A DNA stretch of 8,482 bases from Paludibacter sp. (GTDB lineage Bacteria; Bacteroidota; Bacteroidia; Bacteroidales; Paludibacteraceae): assembly GCA_024709185.1 (NCBI GenBank), contig JANJXE010000105.1, positions 1 to 8,482 on the forward strand, read 5' to 3'. Of the stretch, positions 1-7,459 are shown piece after piece. Positions within the stretch are counted from its first letter, which is position 1, and each line of letters opens with the position of its first letter. The notes beneath the pieces are model-generated. The model was not told where the DNA came from and made no database searches. It worked only from the letters and a program-made list of their open reading frames with translations. Made by a program: the position numbers and the translations under genes.

Positions 1-704
1 GTTTTCTGCGCTTCAGTGCTCGCTGAGCCATAGGTTGCCGTCATATTATCCCAGTCGTAGGAAGTTTGTGAGAAATCTACTGTTAATGGAATCTGCAATG
101 TTTCGGTAGTATAGGTTTTATTTCCTGTACCCTGTGCCGGCCAGCGGTGGTAACGCATTACCTGAGCCATACCTGTCGCTACACAACCGGTTACAGTACG
201 ATTGGTAGAGGAAGGAATGAGTGGACATAGCTGATTGTATGGAGAACCCTGATCCCATTTAATTGCTCCCAGCAGGGGTGAAACTGCTTGTACAGAAACC
301 TGCTCGTTTACTTTTGCAACAGGTAAGCCGGAATTCCGAATCAGTTTCAGTTCTTCTTCATACACCGAAAGCCAGTATTTGAATGCAGGAGGAAGTTTAC
401 CGGCCTCAAAATTGCTTTTATCGGAATAAGCCAAAATATCCGCTGTACGTTCATCTGCCGATACAACTACAAAACCTTTATTCTCATTAATCGTAAAAAT
501 ATGAAAGAAGGGGTGTTGAGAATCAGTCTGGTAGTTTACCGGGACCAATGCGTCTTTACTCATCGGTACACGTTGCTGCACTCCCGTTGTTTTACTTAGA
601 AAGGCAAGTGCAAGGTCTTGTGCCTGATTTACATCCCGGTACTGAGCGTATAATGATGATACTGCAGCCAGGAAAATCAAAATAAATGTACTGATTGATT
701 TCAT
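1..704 (-). CDS. Secreted C10-family (streptopain-like) cysteine protease, N-terminal part
   Basis: Reading the minus strand from the ATG at 704 gives 234 codons without a stop; the gene continues past base 1. Residues 1-20 are a signal peptide (Lys2, hydrophobic FILIFLAAV core, small residues ending in LYA before Gln21), so the product is exported. Residues 21 to about 140 resemble the Spi/inhibitor pro-domain of C10 peptidases, including a GFVVVSADER segment typical of it. The mature catalytic domain starts around the VSPLLGAIKWDQGSPYNQ stretch, followed by TGCVATGMAQVMRYHRWP, in which Cys174 is the expected nucleophile. The catalytic His lies beyond the window. C10 peptidases are made as zymogens and released by removal of the pro-domain. 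Whether this one ends in a type IX secretion sorting domain cannot be seen. It is divergent from the glycogen genes with a separate promoter, so the link between them is positional only. Confidence 0.9.
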   Translation of the reverse strand, partial: MKSISTFILIFLAAVSSLYAQYRDVNQAQDLALAFLSKTTGVQQRVPMSKDALVPVNYQTDSQHPFFHIFTINENKGFVVVSADERTADILAYSDKSNFEAGKLPPAFKYWLSVYEEELKLIRNSGLPVAKVNEQVSVQAVSPLLGAIKWDQGSPYNQLCPLIPSSTNRTVTGCVATGMAQVMRYHRWPAQGTGNKTYTTETLQIPLTVDFSQTSYDWDNMTATYGSASTEAQK

Positions 705-753
705 GGAAAGTGTTTTTTTAACAAATGAATGAAAAGGCTGGAGAGTTATCCTG

Positions 754-761
754 CAAAGATA
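754..761 (-). promoter_or_regulatory. Bacteroidota -7 promoter element for the C10 protease
   Basis: On the minus strand this reads TATCTTTG, an exact match to TAnnTTTG. It would start transcription near 747, leaving a leader of about 43 nt before the ATG at 704. No good TTTG -33 box is found 19-21 bp upstream, so the call rests on the -7 element and its position. Confidence 0.5.
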
Positions 762-855
762 TGATCCACACGACAAAAATAAAGAAATAATTTTTCTAAT
801 GAATAAAGTATCTTGTTTTTAACTTTATAACCAGTCCAAATCGTAAAATAAATAC

Positions 856-863
856 TATATTTG
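856..863 (+). promoter_or_regulatory. Bacteroidota -7 promoter element for the GT3 glycogen synthase
   Basis: TATATTTG matches TAnnTTTG exactly. Transcription would begin near 870, about 12 nt before the ATG at 882. This argues against the in-frame TTG at 861 as a start, because that codon lies inside the promoter element. No clear -33 box is visible. Confidence 0.5.
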
Positions 864-881
864 CCGATTATTTTTTACACT

Positions 882-2528
882 ATGGCAACTACTGAACAAG
901 AGCCCGAATATATATTTGAAAGCAGCTGGGAGGTCTGCAATATGGTGGGAGGAATTTACACCGTACTTTCCACCCGCGCAGCCACCCTGGTAAAAAAACA
1001 TTCCGACAAGCTCATTTTTATTGGACCCGATGTATGGGTAGAACACGAAAGTCCGTTTTTCAAGGAAGATACTTCACTTTTACGTGAATTAGCGGTATAT
1101 ATAACAGCATCGTACGGTCTTCACATTCGTGTGGGGCGCTGGATGGTACCCGGAAATCCAATCGCCATACTGGTGGATTTTTATCCTTTGCTTAACCAAA
1201 AAGATGAGATTTACGGAAAAGTATGGGAAACGGCCAGGGTAAATTCACTCGGTGCCTATGGCGACTACGACGAATCTTCCATGTTTGGCTATGCTAGTGG
1301 AATGATTATCGATGCTTACCTGAAATGTTATTCCATCCCTACATCTACCTGTGTTGCAGCTCATTTTAATGAATGGATGACCAGTTTTGGGCTATTTTAC
1401 CTGCGCAAACATCAACCCGGGGTAGCTACATTGTTTACGACCCATGCCACCTCGATAGGACGTTCCATTGCCGGAAACCAGAAGCCTCTGTACAACTATC
1501 TCAACGAGTACAATGGAGATCAGATGGCCGGAGAACTCAACATGGTTTCGAAGCATTCGACTGAAAAACAGGCTGCTCATCTGGCCGATTGTTTTACAAC
1601 CGTTAGTAAGATTACAGCACTTGAATGCAGTCAGTTACTCGATAAAGACCCTGACATCATTACTCCGAATGGTTTTGAGGATGATTTTGTACCAGGAGGA
1701 AAGGAATTTACCCGACAACGTTCCGAAGCACGTAAACTACTTAGAAAAGTGGCTGAAACCCTAATAGGAGAACAGTTGCACGACGATGCTCTATTTGTGG
1801 GTACTGCTGGTAGGTATGAATACAAAAACAAGGGACTCGACGTATTTATAGAATCATTGAAACACCTCAACGATTACAGAGCCTCTAACCGACAGGTAGT
1901 GGCTTTTATTATGGTTCCGGCCTGGATTAGGGGGCACCGCGCCGATTTGGCCAACAGCCTTCAACACAATTATCCCTTACATGCCTACAACCGATTAAGC
2001 ACGCATGAACTACATGATTACCAAGGAGATCCCGTGATAGGAGCACTCAATTGGTTTCACCTGCATAATCAACCGGGCGACCGTGTTAAGGTAGTGTTTG
2101 TTCCAGCTTATCTGAATGGAAAAGATGGAATTTTCAACAAAAGTTACTACGAACTACTTATAGGTCTCGACCTTACTGTTTTTGCATCCTACTATGAACC
2201 CTGGGGCTATACACCTCTCGAAAGTGTTGCCTTCCATGTCCCAACCATCACCACCGATCTTTCCGGATTTGGCGAATGGGTGTCGGATCTGCCACAGCAT
2301 GTACGCACCGGGGTCGGCATTATTCATCGTTCCGACTACAACAGCCATGAAGTAGCGATAGAACTGGCAGCTATGATCAACGATTTTCTGGCAGAAAACG
2401 AAACTTCAATTGCTTCAATTCGTAAAAAAGCCGCTGCTATCGCCCAAAAAGCACTGTGGAAACATTTTATTCATTTTTACGAAAAAGCCTATTCGATTGC
2501 TCTACGGAACGCTCAGACCCGAATCTGA
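882..2528 (+). CDS. Glycogen synthase, GT3 (eukaryote-like) family
   Basis: This 548-aa cytoplasmic enzyme should transfer glucose from a nucleotide sugar to the non-reducing end of alpha-1,4-glucan. GT3 features are clear in order: the N-terminal FESSWEVCNMVGGIYTV nucleotide-binding loop (residues 12-28), HFNEWM at 161-166, TTHATSIGR around His188, an ITPNGF linker, and the C-terminal YEPWGYTPLE with the paired glutamates Glu439 and Glu447 spaced as in yeast Gsy2. It is shorter than yeast Gsy2 (about 700 aa). In the C-terminal helix where the yeast enzyme carries its arginine cluster for glucose-6-phosphate sensing, this protein reads ETSIASIRKKAAAIAQK, with most arginines absent, so allosteric control probably differs. 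The start at 882 is chosen over the in-frame TTG at 861 because the family motif begins soon after and 861 overlaps the -7 element. The phosphorylase gene follows on the same strand. UDP- versus ADP-glucose preference cannot be read from the sequence. Confidence 0.93.
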   Translation: MATTEQEPEYIFESSWEVCNMVGGIYTVLSTRAATLVKKHSDKLIFIGPDVWVEHESPFFKEDTSLLRELAVYITASYGLHIRVGRWMVPGNPIAILVDFYPLLNQKDEIYGKVWETARVNSLGAYGDYDESSMFGYASGMIIDAYLKCYSIPTSTCVAAHFNEWMTSFGLFYLRKHQPGVATLFTTHATSIGRSIAGNQKPLYNYLNEYNGDQMAGELNMVSKHSTEKQAAHLADCFTTVSKITALECSQLLDKDPDIITPNGFEDDFVPGGKEFTRQRSEARKLLRKVAETLIGEQLHDDALFVGTAGRYEYKNKGLDVFIESLKHLNDYRASNRQVVAFIMVPAWIRGHRADLANSLQHNYPLHAYNRLSTHELHDYQGDPVIGALNWFHLHNQPGDRVKVVFVPAYLNGKDGIFNKSYYELLIGLDLTVFASYYEPWGYTPLESVAFHVPTITTDLSGFGEWVSDLPQHVRTGVGIIHRSDYNSHEVAIELAAMINDFLAENETSIASIRKKAAAIAQKALWKHFIHFYEKAYSIALRNAQTRI

Positions 2529-2534
2529 AAAAGT

Positions 2535-2550
2535 ACGCAAACGTTTGTGT
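2535..2550. promoter_or_regulatory. LacI/PurR-like palindromic operator candidate upstream of glgP
   Basis: ACGCAAACGTTTGTGT is a 16-bp palindrome around a perfect CAAACGTTTG core with a central CG. This is the layout of LacI-family operators, and it fits the PurR-type pattern ANGCAANCGNTTNCNT at all fixed positions but one. It lies 6 bp after the GT3 synthase stop and about 50 bp upstream of the glgP -7 element. A palindrome with no loop cannot fold as a normal terminator hairpin, so a protein-binding site is more likely. No LacI-family gene is in the window. Confidence 0.4.
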
Positions 2551-2565
2551 AGCTGTCTGGAAAAT

Positions 2566-2579
2566 ATGTTGTAAAACAT
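2566..2579. repeat. Small inverted repeat ATGTT-GTAA-AACAT
   Basis: A perfect 5-bp inverted repeat with a 4-bp spacer sits between the LacI-like palindrome and the glgP -7 element, extended imperfectly by flanking AT-rich bases. It has no U-tract after it, so a terminator role is unlikely. It could be a second regulator site or chance in AT-rich DNA. Confidence 0.2.
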
Positions 2580-2602
2580 GATATTATATCGAAAAATGAT
2601 TG

Positions 2603-2610
2603 TAACTTTG
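2603..2610 (+). promoter_or_regulatory. Bacteroidota -7 promoter element for glgP
   Basis: TAACTTTG is an exact TAnnTTTG match. Transcription would start near 2617, giving glgP an unusually long leader of about 120 nt. The -33 region is not convincing. The element suggests glgP can be expressed apart from the upstream synthase. Confidence 0.5.
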
Positions 2611-2629
2611 CAAAGCATACTTATATAAC

Positions 2630-2668
2630 ATGTTTTTAACTGGAGTAGTTTCTGAAGTTAAGCTATAA
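2630..2668 (+). other. Possible 12-codon leader ORF in the glgP 5' UTR
   Basis: An ATG at 2630 opens a 12-codon frame, MFLTGVVSEVKL, ending in TAA at 2666-2668. It lies wholly within the predicted leader, 71 nt before the glgP start. No ribosome-binding signal and no attenuation-like codon run are seen, so it may be chance. Confidence 0.12.
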
Positions 2669-2739
2669 TACATTTTTAGTTGTAATGAATAGAAAGTAAA
2701 ATTGCTGGTGAAAGAAGCGAACATAAAAATTAGTTACAG

Positions 2740-5301
2740 ATGAAAATTAAAACAAATCATGTAAACGAAGCCGTTTGGAGAGAATTGAATGTAACATCCA
2801 ATCTTCCTGACGGTCTGAAAAAACTGGAAGAAATAGCACATAATATTTGGTGGGTTTGGAACAGTGATGCAAAACAGATGTTTCGCACTCTGAATCCTGA
2901 AGCATGGAGAGAGGCTCACTCGAACCCCGTTCAGTTACTGAATATACTTTCACATGAGCAATTGGTTGATTTGGCAAACGATAAGGAATTTATCACTCGC
3001 CTGGATGCCATCTATCAAAAATTTCAACACTATATTGCGACTCCATACAATACCGAAAAGCCCTCTGTTGCCTATTTCAGTATGGAATACGGCCTCACCG
3101 AAATTCTGAAAATCTACTCAGGTGGATTGGGCGTATTGGCAGGCGATTACCTAAAAGAAGCCAGTGATTGTGCTGTCGATTTGACCGCAGTCGGATTCCT
3201 GTACCGGTACGGTTATTTCACTCAATCTCTTTCGGTGGAAGGTCAACAGGTTGCCGTATATGAACCACAAAACTTCAATACACTTCCTATCAAACAAGTG
3301 AAGGATGCCAATGACGAGCCTTTGGTGGTAGAAGTTCCTTATCCCGATCGCATTGTATATGCACATGTTTGGAAAGTTTCAGTGGGACGCATTGCACTGT
3401 ATCTGCTGGATACTGATCACGACATGAACAGTGAATTTGATCGTTCCATTACCCACCAACTGTATGGTGGTGACTGGGAAAATCGCCTCAAACAGGAGAT
3501 AATGCTTGGGATAGGAGGTATTTTAACTTTGAAGAAACTGGGCATCGAAAAGCAGGTTTATCATTGTAACGAAGGACATGCAGCACTGATTAATGTTCAA
3601 CGTCTTGTTGATTATATTTCAGGTGGTCTGAGCTTTAATCAGGCCATTGAAGTGGTTCGCTCAAGCTCGTTGTATACAGTACACACCCCGGTACCAGCAG
3701 GTCACGATAGTTTTGAAGAAGGTCTGTTCCATAAATACATGGCCGATTACCCCTCCAAACTGCAGCTTAGCTGGGATGAATTTATGGATATGGGTCGTGA
3801 ACATCCGGGAAATAAAGAAGAAAAATTCTCGATGAGTGCCTTTGCCTGCAACGCCAGCCAGGAGGTAAACGGTGTTAGCTGGTTGCACGGAAAAGTTTCG
3901 CAGGAAATGTTCAACCCAATCTGGAAAGGCTATTTCCCTGAAGAACTTCACGTTAGCTATGTAACCAATGGAGTTCACCTGCCAACCTGGACGGCCAGCG
4001 AATGGAAAAAGGTATACGAAAAATATTTTTCTTCTGAATTTTACCAGGATCAGTCGAACATGAAAATATGGAAGGCGGTGTACGATATACCCGATCAGGT
4101 CATTTGGGATACCCGTATGTTCCTGAAAAACCGACTGGTTGATTTCATTAAAGATCAGTTCCGCGACAACTGGCTAAAAAACCAGGGTGATCCTTCACGT
4201 ATTGTCAATATTCTGGAAGCTATTAATCCTAAGGCATTGATAATCGGTTTCGGTCGTCGTTTTGCCACTTACAAACGTGCCCATCTTCTGTTTACCGATC
4301 TGGAGCGCCTCGAACGGATAGTAAACAATCCCCAGCGTCCGGTACAGTTTCTGTTTACCGGCAAGGCTCACCCGGCCGATGGAGCTGGTCAGGGATTAAT
4401 TCGCCGTATAATTGAAATTTCACGTATGCCGCAATTCCTGGGCAAGGTGATTTTCCTTGAAAACTACGATATGCGCCTTGCTAAAAGGTTGATATCAGGG
4501 GTTGATATCTGGTTGAACACGCCTACCCGACCTTTGGAAGCATCGGGCACATCGGGCGAAAAAGCACAGATGAATGGAGTATTGAATTTCTCGGTACTCG
4601 ATGGATGGTGGCTCGAAGGGTATGTAAAAGGTGCGGGATGGGCATTAACCGAAAAACGTACCTATGAAAACCAGGAACATCAGGATCAACTTGATGCAGC
4701 CACATTGTATAGTATGCTCGAAAATGAAATTGTACCGATGTATTTTGCCAAAAACACCAAGGGCTTTTCAACTGAGTGGATACAATACATTAAAAATTCG
4801 ATTGCTCAGATTACACCCCGTTTCACAACAAAACGTATGATGGACGATTACATCAGTCGTTTCTATACCAAATTGGCGAAACGTAGTGCCTATTTAAAAG
4901 AAAATAATTTCGCAAAAGCACGCGAAATTGCCGCCTGGAAAGAAAATGTTGCTCAAAATTGGGATCAGATCGAAGTAGTCCACCTGAGTCATGTTGATCA
5001 TGAAACACATGAGCCACATGTAGGACAGGGCACTACTGTTGAAGTGGTAATCGACACCAAGAGCATGAGTAGCAAAGGCATAGGCGTGGAACTCGTAATT
5101 ACTCACCTATCGAAAACCAACAAAGAGCAACTATATGACGTGGAGGAATTAACACTGGTACGTACCGAAGGCAGCCGCATGTATTTTAGCCTCGACTACG
5201 TAATGAATCGTGCCGGTAGTTTCCGGTACGCCTTCAGGATGTTCCCTAAAAATGAAGACTTGCCTCACCGTCAGGATTTCTGCTACGTGCGGTGGCTGTA
5301 A
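2740..5301 (+). CDS. glgP: Alpha-glucan (glycogen) phosphorylase, GT35, DUF3417 type
   Basis: This 853-aa PLP enzyme releases glucose-1-phosphate from the non-reducing ends of alpha-1,4-glucan. Residues about 13-100 match the N-terminal DUF3417 region ([10 protein letters not shown]). The catalytic part follows with YFSMEYGL (112-119), the GGLGVLAGD loop (128-136), HCNEGHAAL (His275, Glu278, His280), [21 protein letters not shown] (Arg506 to Lys512 region), FTGKAHPAD (Lys542, His544) and [14 protein letters not shown], in which Lys608 is the expected Schiff-base lysine for PLP. The last 100 or so residues form a beta-rich tail normal for this bacterial subclass of about 850 aa, which is distinct from the E. 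coli GlgP/MalP type. No Shine-Dalgarno is seen before the ATG. It lies 211 bp after the GT3 synthase, with its own promoter candidate and an operator-like palindrome. Its TAA directly abuts the convergent tgt stop. Function is well supported; the natural substrate could be glycogen or maltodextrin. Confidence 0.96.
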   Translation: MKIKTNHVNEAVWRELNVTSNLPDGLKKLEEIAHNIWWVWNSDAKQMFRTLNPEAWREAHSNPVQLLNILSHEQLVDLANDKEFITRLDAIYQKFQHYIATPYNTEKPSVAYFSMEYGLTEILKIYSGGLGVLAGDYLKEASDCAVDLTAVGFLYRYGYFTQSLSVEGQQVAVYEPQNFNTLPIKQVKDANDEPLVVEVPYPDRIVYAHVWKVSVGRIALYLLDTDHDMNSEFDRSITHQLYGGDWENRLKQEIMLGIGGILTLKKLGIEKQVYHCNEGHAALINVQRLVDYISGGLSFNQAIEVVRSSSLYTVHTPVPAGHDSFEEGLFHKYMADYPSKLQLSWDEFMDMGREHPGNKEEKFSMSAFACNASQEVNGVSWLHGKVSQEMFNPIWKGYFPEELHVSYVTNGVHLPTWTASEWKKVYEKYFSSEFYQDQSNMKIWKAVYDIPDQVIWDTRMFLKNRLVDFIKDQFRDNWLKNQGDPSRIVNILEAINPKALIIGFGRRFATYKRAHLLFTDLERLERIVNNPQRPVQFLFTGKAHPADGAGQGLIRRIIEISRMPQFLGKVIFLENYDMRLAKRLISGVDIWLNTPTRPLEASGTSGEKAQMNGVLNFSVLDGWWLEGYVKGAGWALTEKRTYENQEHQDQLDAATLYSMLENEIVPMYFAKNTKGFSTEWIQYIKNSIAQITPRFTTKRMMDDYISRFYTKLAKRSAYLKENNFAKAREIAAWKENVAQNWDQIEVVHLSHVDHETHEPHVGQGTTVEVVIDTKSMSSKGIGVELVITHLSKTNKEQLYDVEELTLVRTEGSRMYFSLDYVMNRAGSFRYAFRMFPKNEDLPHRQDFCYVRWL

Positions 5302-6432
5302 TTATAACCTTCGGCTCACACGAGTCAGCATTTCTTTTTTCCAGGAAACAAAATCCCCTGCAAGAATATGACGTCGTGCTTCCTTCACCAGCCATAAATA
5401 GAAGGCCAGATTATGAATGGAAGCAATCTGCATGGCCAGTAATTCTTTACTGATAAATAAATGGCGCAGATAAGCCCTGGTGTAGGCATGATCAACATAC
5501 GAAGTACCATTCGCATCGAGAGGTGAAAAATCATTTTTCCACTTCTCGTTGCGCATATTCAGTATGCCTTCGGAAGTAAACAACATGCCGTTGCGTCCAT
5601 TTCGGGTTGGCATTACACAGTCGAACATATCCACACCCCGTACAATACCTTCGAGAATATTTTCAGGAGTTCCAACTCCCATGAGATAACGCGGTTTATC
5701 GGCGGGTAGAATTTCATTCACCACCTCTATCATCTCGTACATTTTTTCAGCAGGTTCGCCAACGGCAAGACCACCAATTGCATTACCTTCCCGTTGTTGT
5801 GACGCTATAAATTCAGCAGACTGACGGCGCAAATCGGGATACACACAGCCCTGTACGATGGGGAAAAAAGCTTGAGAATAACCATACTTATCTTCTGTGG
5901 TGTCAAAACGTTTCAACCCTCGTTCCAACCAGCGATGGGTTAGTTCCATCGAAGTTTTCGCATAGGCATAAGGAGCATCGCCAGGTGTACATTCATCGAA
6001 TGCCATCATAATATCAGCACCTATTGTTCGTTGAATATCCACCACATTTTCAGGGGTAAAAAGATGCTTACTCCCGTCGATATGCGAACGAAAATGAGCA
6101 CCTTCTTCCTTCAGTTTACGATTTGCTGAAAGCGAAAAAACCTGATAACCACCGCTATCGGTAAGTATCGGGCGATCCCAGCCATTAAACTTGTGAAGAC
6201 CACCGGCTTGTTCCAGAATTTCCAGGCCAGGGCGCAGGTACAAATGATAGGTATTTCCCAGAATAATCTGAGCTTCGATATCCTCTTTTAATTCATGAAA
6301 ATGCACTGCTTTAACGGAAGCCACAGTTCCCACAGGCATAAATATCGGTGTTTCTATCGTACCATGATCGGTGGTAATCAATCCGGCACGGGCCCGCGAT
6401 GCGAAATCGGTATGTAGCAGGTCAAATTTCAT
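5302..6432 (-). CDS. tgt: Queuine/preQ1 tRNA-ribosyltransferase lacking the zinc cysteines
   Basis: Tgt exchanges guanine-34 in the GUN anticodons of Asp, Asn, His and Tyr tRNAs for preQ1 by a covalent tRNA intermediate. The 376-aa protein has the family landmarks: FMPVGT, LGNTYHLYLRPG, TDSGGYQVFSL with Asp92 as general acid/base, GGLAVGEP, and GVDMFDCVMPTRNGRNG with the nucleophile Asp271. The start at 6432 (MKFDLLHTDFASRARAG) matches the usual N-terminus; an in-frame ATG at 6480 would add 16 unconserved residues. The C-terminal zinc site is altered: where E. coli Tgt has CDCYTC, this protein reads GTSYVD, so all three cysteine ligands are replaced (Gly309, Ser311, Asp314), while the fourth ligand position, His340, is kept with its normal spacing. 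It follows hisH by 74 bp on the same strand and may be read from the panC promoter or from a weak local one. Confidence 0.95.
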   Translation of the reverse strand: MKFDLLHTDFASRARAGLITTDHGTIETPIFMPVGTVASVKAVHFHELKEDIEAQIILGNTYHLYLRPGLEILEQAGGLHKFNGWDRPILTDSGGYQVFSLSANRKLKEEGAHFRSHIDGSKHLFTPENVVDIQRTIGADIMMAFDECTPGDAPYAYAKTSMELTHRWLERGLKRFDTTEDKYGYSQAFFPIVQGCVYPDLRRQSAEFIASQQREGNAIGGLAVGEPAEKMYEMIEVVNEILPADKPRYLMGVGTPENILEGIVRGVDMFDCVMPTRNGRNGMLFTSEGILNMRNEKWKNDFSPLDANGTSYVDHAYTRAYLRHLFISKELLAMQIASIHNLAFYLWLVKEARRHILAGDFVSWKKEMLTRVSRRL

Positions 6433-6448
6433 TGTGATACTTTTAAAG

Positions 6449-6456
6449 CAAAATAA
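6449..6456 (-). promoter_or_regulatory. Weak -7-like element upstream of tgt
   Basis: The minus strand reads TTATTTTG, one mismatch from TAnnTTTG, 17 nt before the tgt ATG. No -33 box is found at the right distance. It is the only promoter-like signal in the 74-bp hisH-tgt gap, which also shows no strong terminator hairpin. Confidence 0.2.
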
Positions 6457-6506
6457 CGTTCCTGATGCTGGTACACGCATACAGGTATCCTGAAAATCTC
6501 AAAAAA

Positions 6507-7109
6507 TTAAAGCTGATGAGTAGAAAAAATAAAATTGCGAAGCATTTGTTCCCCGATATCACCCGATTTTTCGGGATGAAACTGAACAGCCATAAAATTA
6601 TCCTTCCGGATGGCTGCGCTATAGGGTAAACCATAATCGGCGACGGCAATCGTATTTTCGTTGAAAGGGACATAATACCCGTGCACAAAATACACATAGC
6701 TTGCTTCTGGGACTTTATCGAACAAAGGCGATTGCAACCGGCTGATTTCATTCCATCCAATCTGAGGTACTTTTAACCCCCTGTCTCCATCGAACTTACG
6801 AACAGTAGCCGGAAAAATTCCCATGCACGGCGTATCATTTTCTTCAGAAAAGGAACACATTAGCTGCATACCCAGGCAAATACCAAGTACCGGTTGCTTT
6901 AACGAAGGAATCAATATATCCAGCCCTTTTCCTTCCAGGTAAGCCATGGCTGAAGAAGCCTCACCCACCCCGGGAAAGATTACTCTGTCGGCCTGGCGAA
7001 TCAACTCCGGATCGTCGGTAACCAAAGCCTCCACCCCGATACGCTCGAGAGCAAAAAGTACCGACCTGATATTTCCGGCATTGTACTTTATAATTACCGT
7101 ACTGCTCAC
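6507..7109 (-). CDS. hisH: Imidazole glycerol phosphate synthase, glutamine amidotransferase subunit
   Basis: HisH hydrolyses glutamine and channels ammonia to HisF, which makes IGP and AICAR in histidine synthesis. The 200-aa protein is a full-length class I glutaminase: N-terminal [16 protein letters not shown] oxyanion-strand loop (46-49), the nucleophile elbow GICLGMQ with Cys78, [18 protein letters not shown], and QFHPEKSG giving His178 and Glu180 of the catalytic triad. Translation most likely starts at GTG (7109-7107), giving [12 protein letters not shown]. That GTG overlaps the panD TGA as GTGA, so the two genes are probably translationally coupled. No other his gene is in the window, and the neighbours are pantothenate genes. 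A HisH2/WbuY-type paralogue for sugar amidation is a possible alternative, but the motifs look like ordinary HisH and no surface-polysaccharide genes are nearby. Confidence 0.92.
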   Translation of the reverse strand: MSSTVIIKYNAGNIRSVLFALERIGVEALVTDDPELIRQADRVIFPGVGEASSAMAYLEGKGLDILIPSLKQPVLGICLGMQLMCSFSEENDTPCMGIFPATVRKFDGDRGLKVPQIGWNEISRLQSPLFDKVPEASYVYFVHGYYVPFNENTIAVADYGLPYSAAIRKDNFMAVQFHPEKSGDIGEQMLRNFIFSTHQL

Positions 7110-7459
7110 TTTAGTAAACGATTGGTAGCTGTATCTGGAAAAACCACAGCAGGTTTAAATACCTTCGCTTCCTCCAGGGTCATCATTGCATAGGCCATAA
7201 TAATGATTACATCGCCGGGTTGAACCAGCCGTGCTGCAGCCCCATTGATACAAATCATTCCCGAACCACGCTCACCTGTAATTACATAGGTATCGAATCG
7301 CGCTCCGTTATTATTATTTACAATGGTTACCTTTTCGTTGGCAATAAGGTTAGCTGCATCCATCAGATCTTCATCGATGGTAATACTGCCGATGTAATTC
7401 AGATTAGCTTCCGTTACCGAAGGACGGTGAATCTTTGATTTTAAAACTGTTACGAACAT
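7106..7459 (-). CDS. panD: Aspartate 1-decarboxylase proenzyme
   Basis: PanD decarboxylates L-aspartate to beta-alanine for pantothenate synthesis. The 117-aa proenzyme has the normal family length. Cleavage is expected between Gly24 and Ser25 in NYIGSITID, where Ser25 becomes the pyruvoyl group; Lys9, Arg54, Thr57 and Tyr58 fall at the same numbers as in the E. coli enzyme, and GERGSG and GDVIIIMAY are present. The ATG lies inside the end of panC, sharing 10 nt (ATGTTCGTAA), and the TGA overlaps the hisH GTG. The chain panC-panD-hisH thus has no free spacer and should be one transcript. Confidence 0.96.
   Translation of the reverse strand: MFVTVLKSKIHRPSVTEANLNYIGSITIDEDLMDAANLIANEKVTIVNNNNGARFDTYVITGERGSGMICINGAAARLVQPGDVIIIMAYAMMTLEEAKVFKPAVVFPDTATNRLLK

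Noticed and set aside
861..881. In-frame TTG start adding seven residues to the GT3 synthase
   Set aside because: The TTG lies within the TATATTTG promoter element and the added residues are not part of the family; the ATG at 882 is preferred.
2535..2550. The palindrome after the GT3 synthase stop as a rho-independent terminator
   Set aside because: It has no loop and no following U-tract, so it would not fold into a terminator hairpin; a protein-binding site fits better.
3661..3978. 105-codon open frame on the minus strand inside glgP
   Set aside because: It lies antisense to conserved phosphorylase sequence and has no protein-family features.
6433..6480. Upstream ATG at 6480 extending tgt by 16 residues
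   Set aside because: Conserved Tgt sequence begins at MKFDLLHTDF; the extension is unconserved and contains the weak promoter-like element.
6443..6760. 105-codon open frame on the minus strand overlapping hisH in another frame
   Set aside because: It overlaps the C-terminal part of hisH and the hisH-tgt gap, with low-complexity hydrophobic content and no family match; a frame shadow is the simplest reading.
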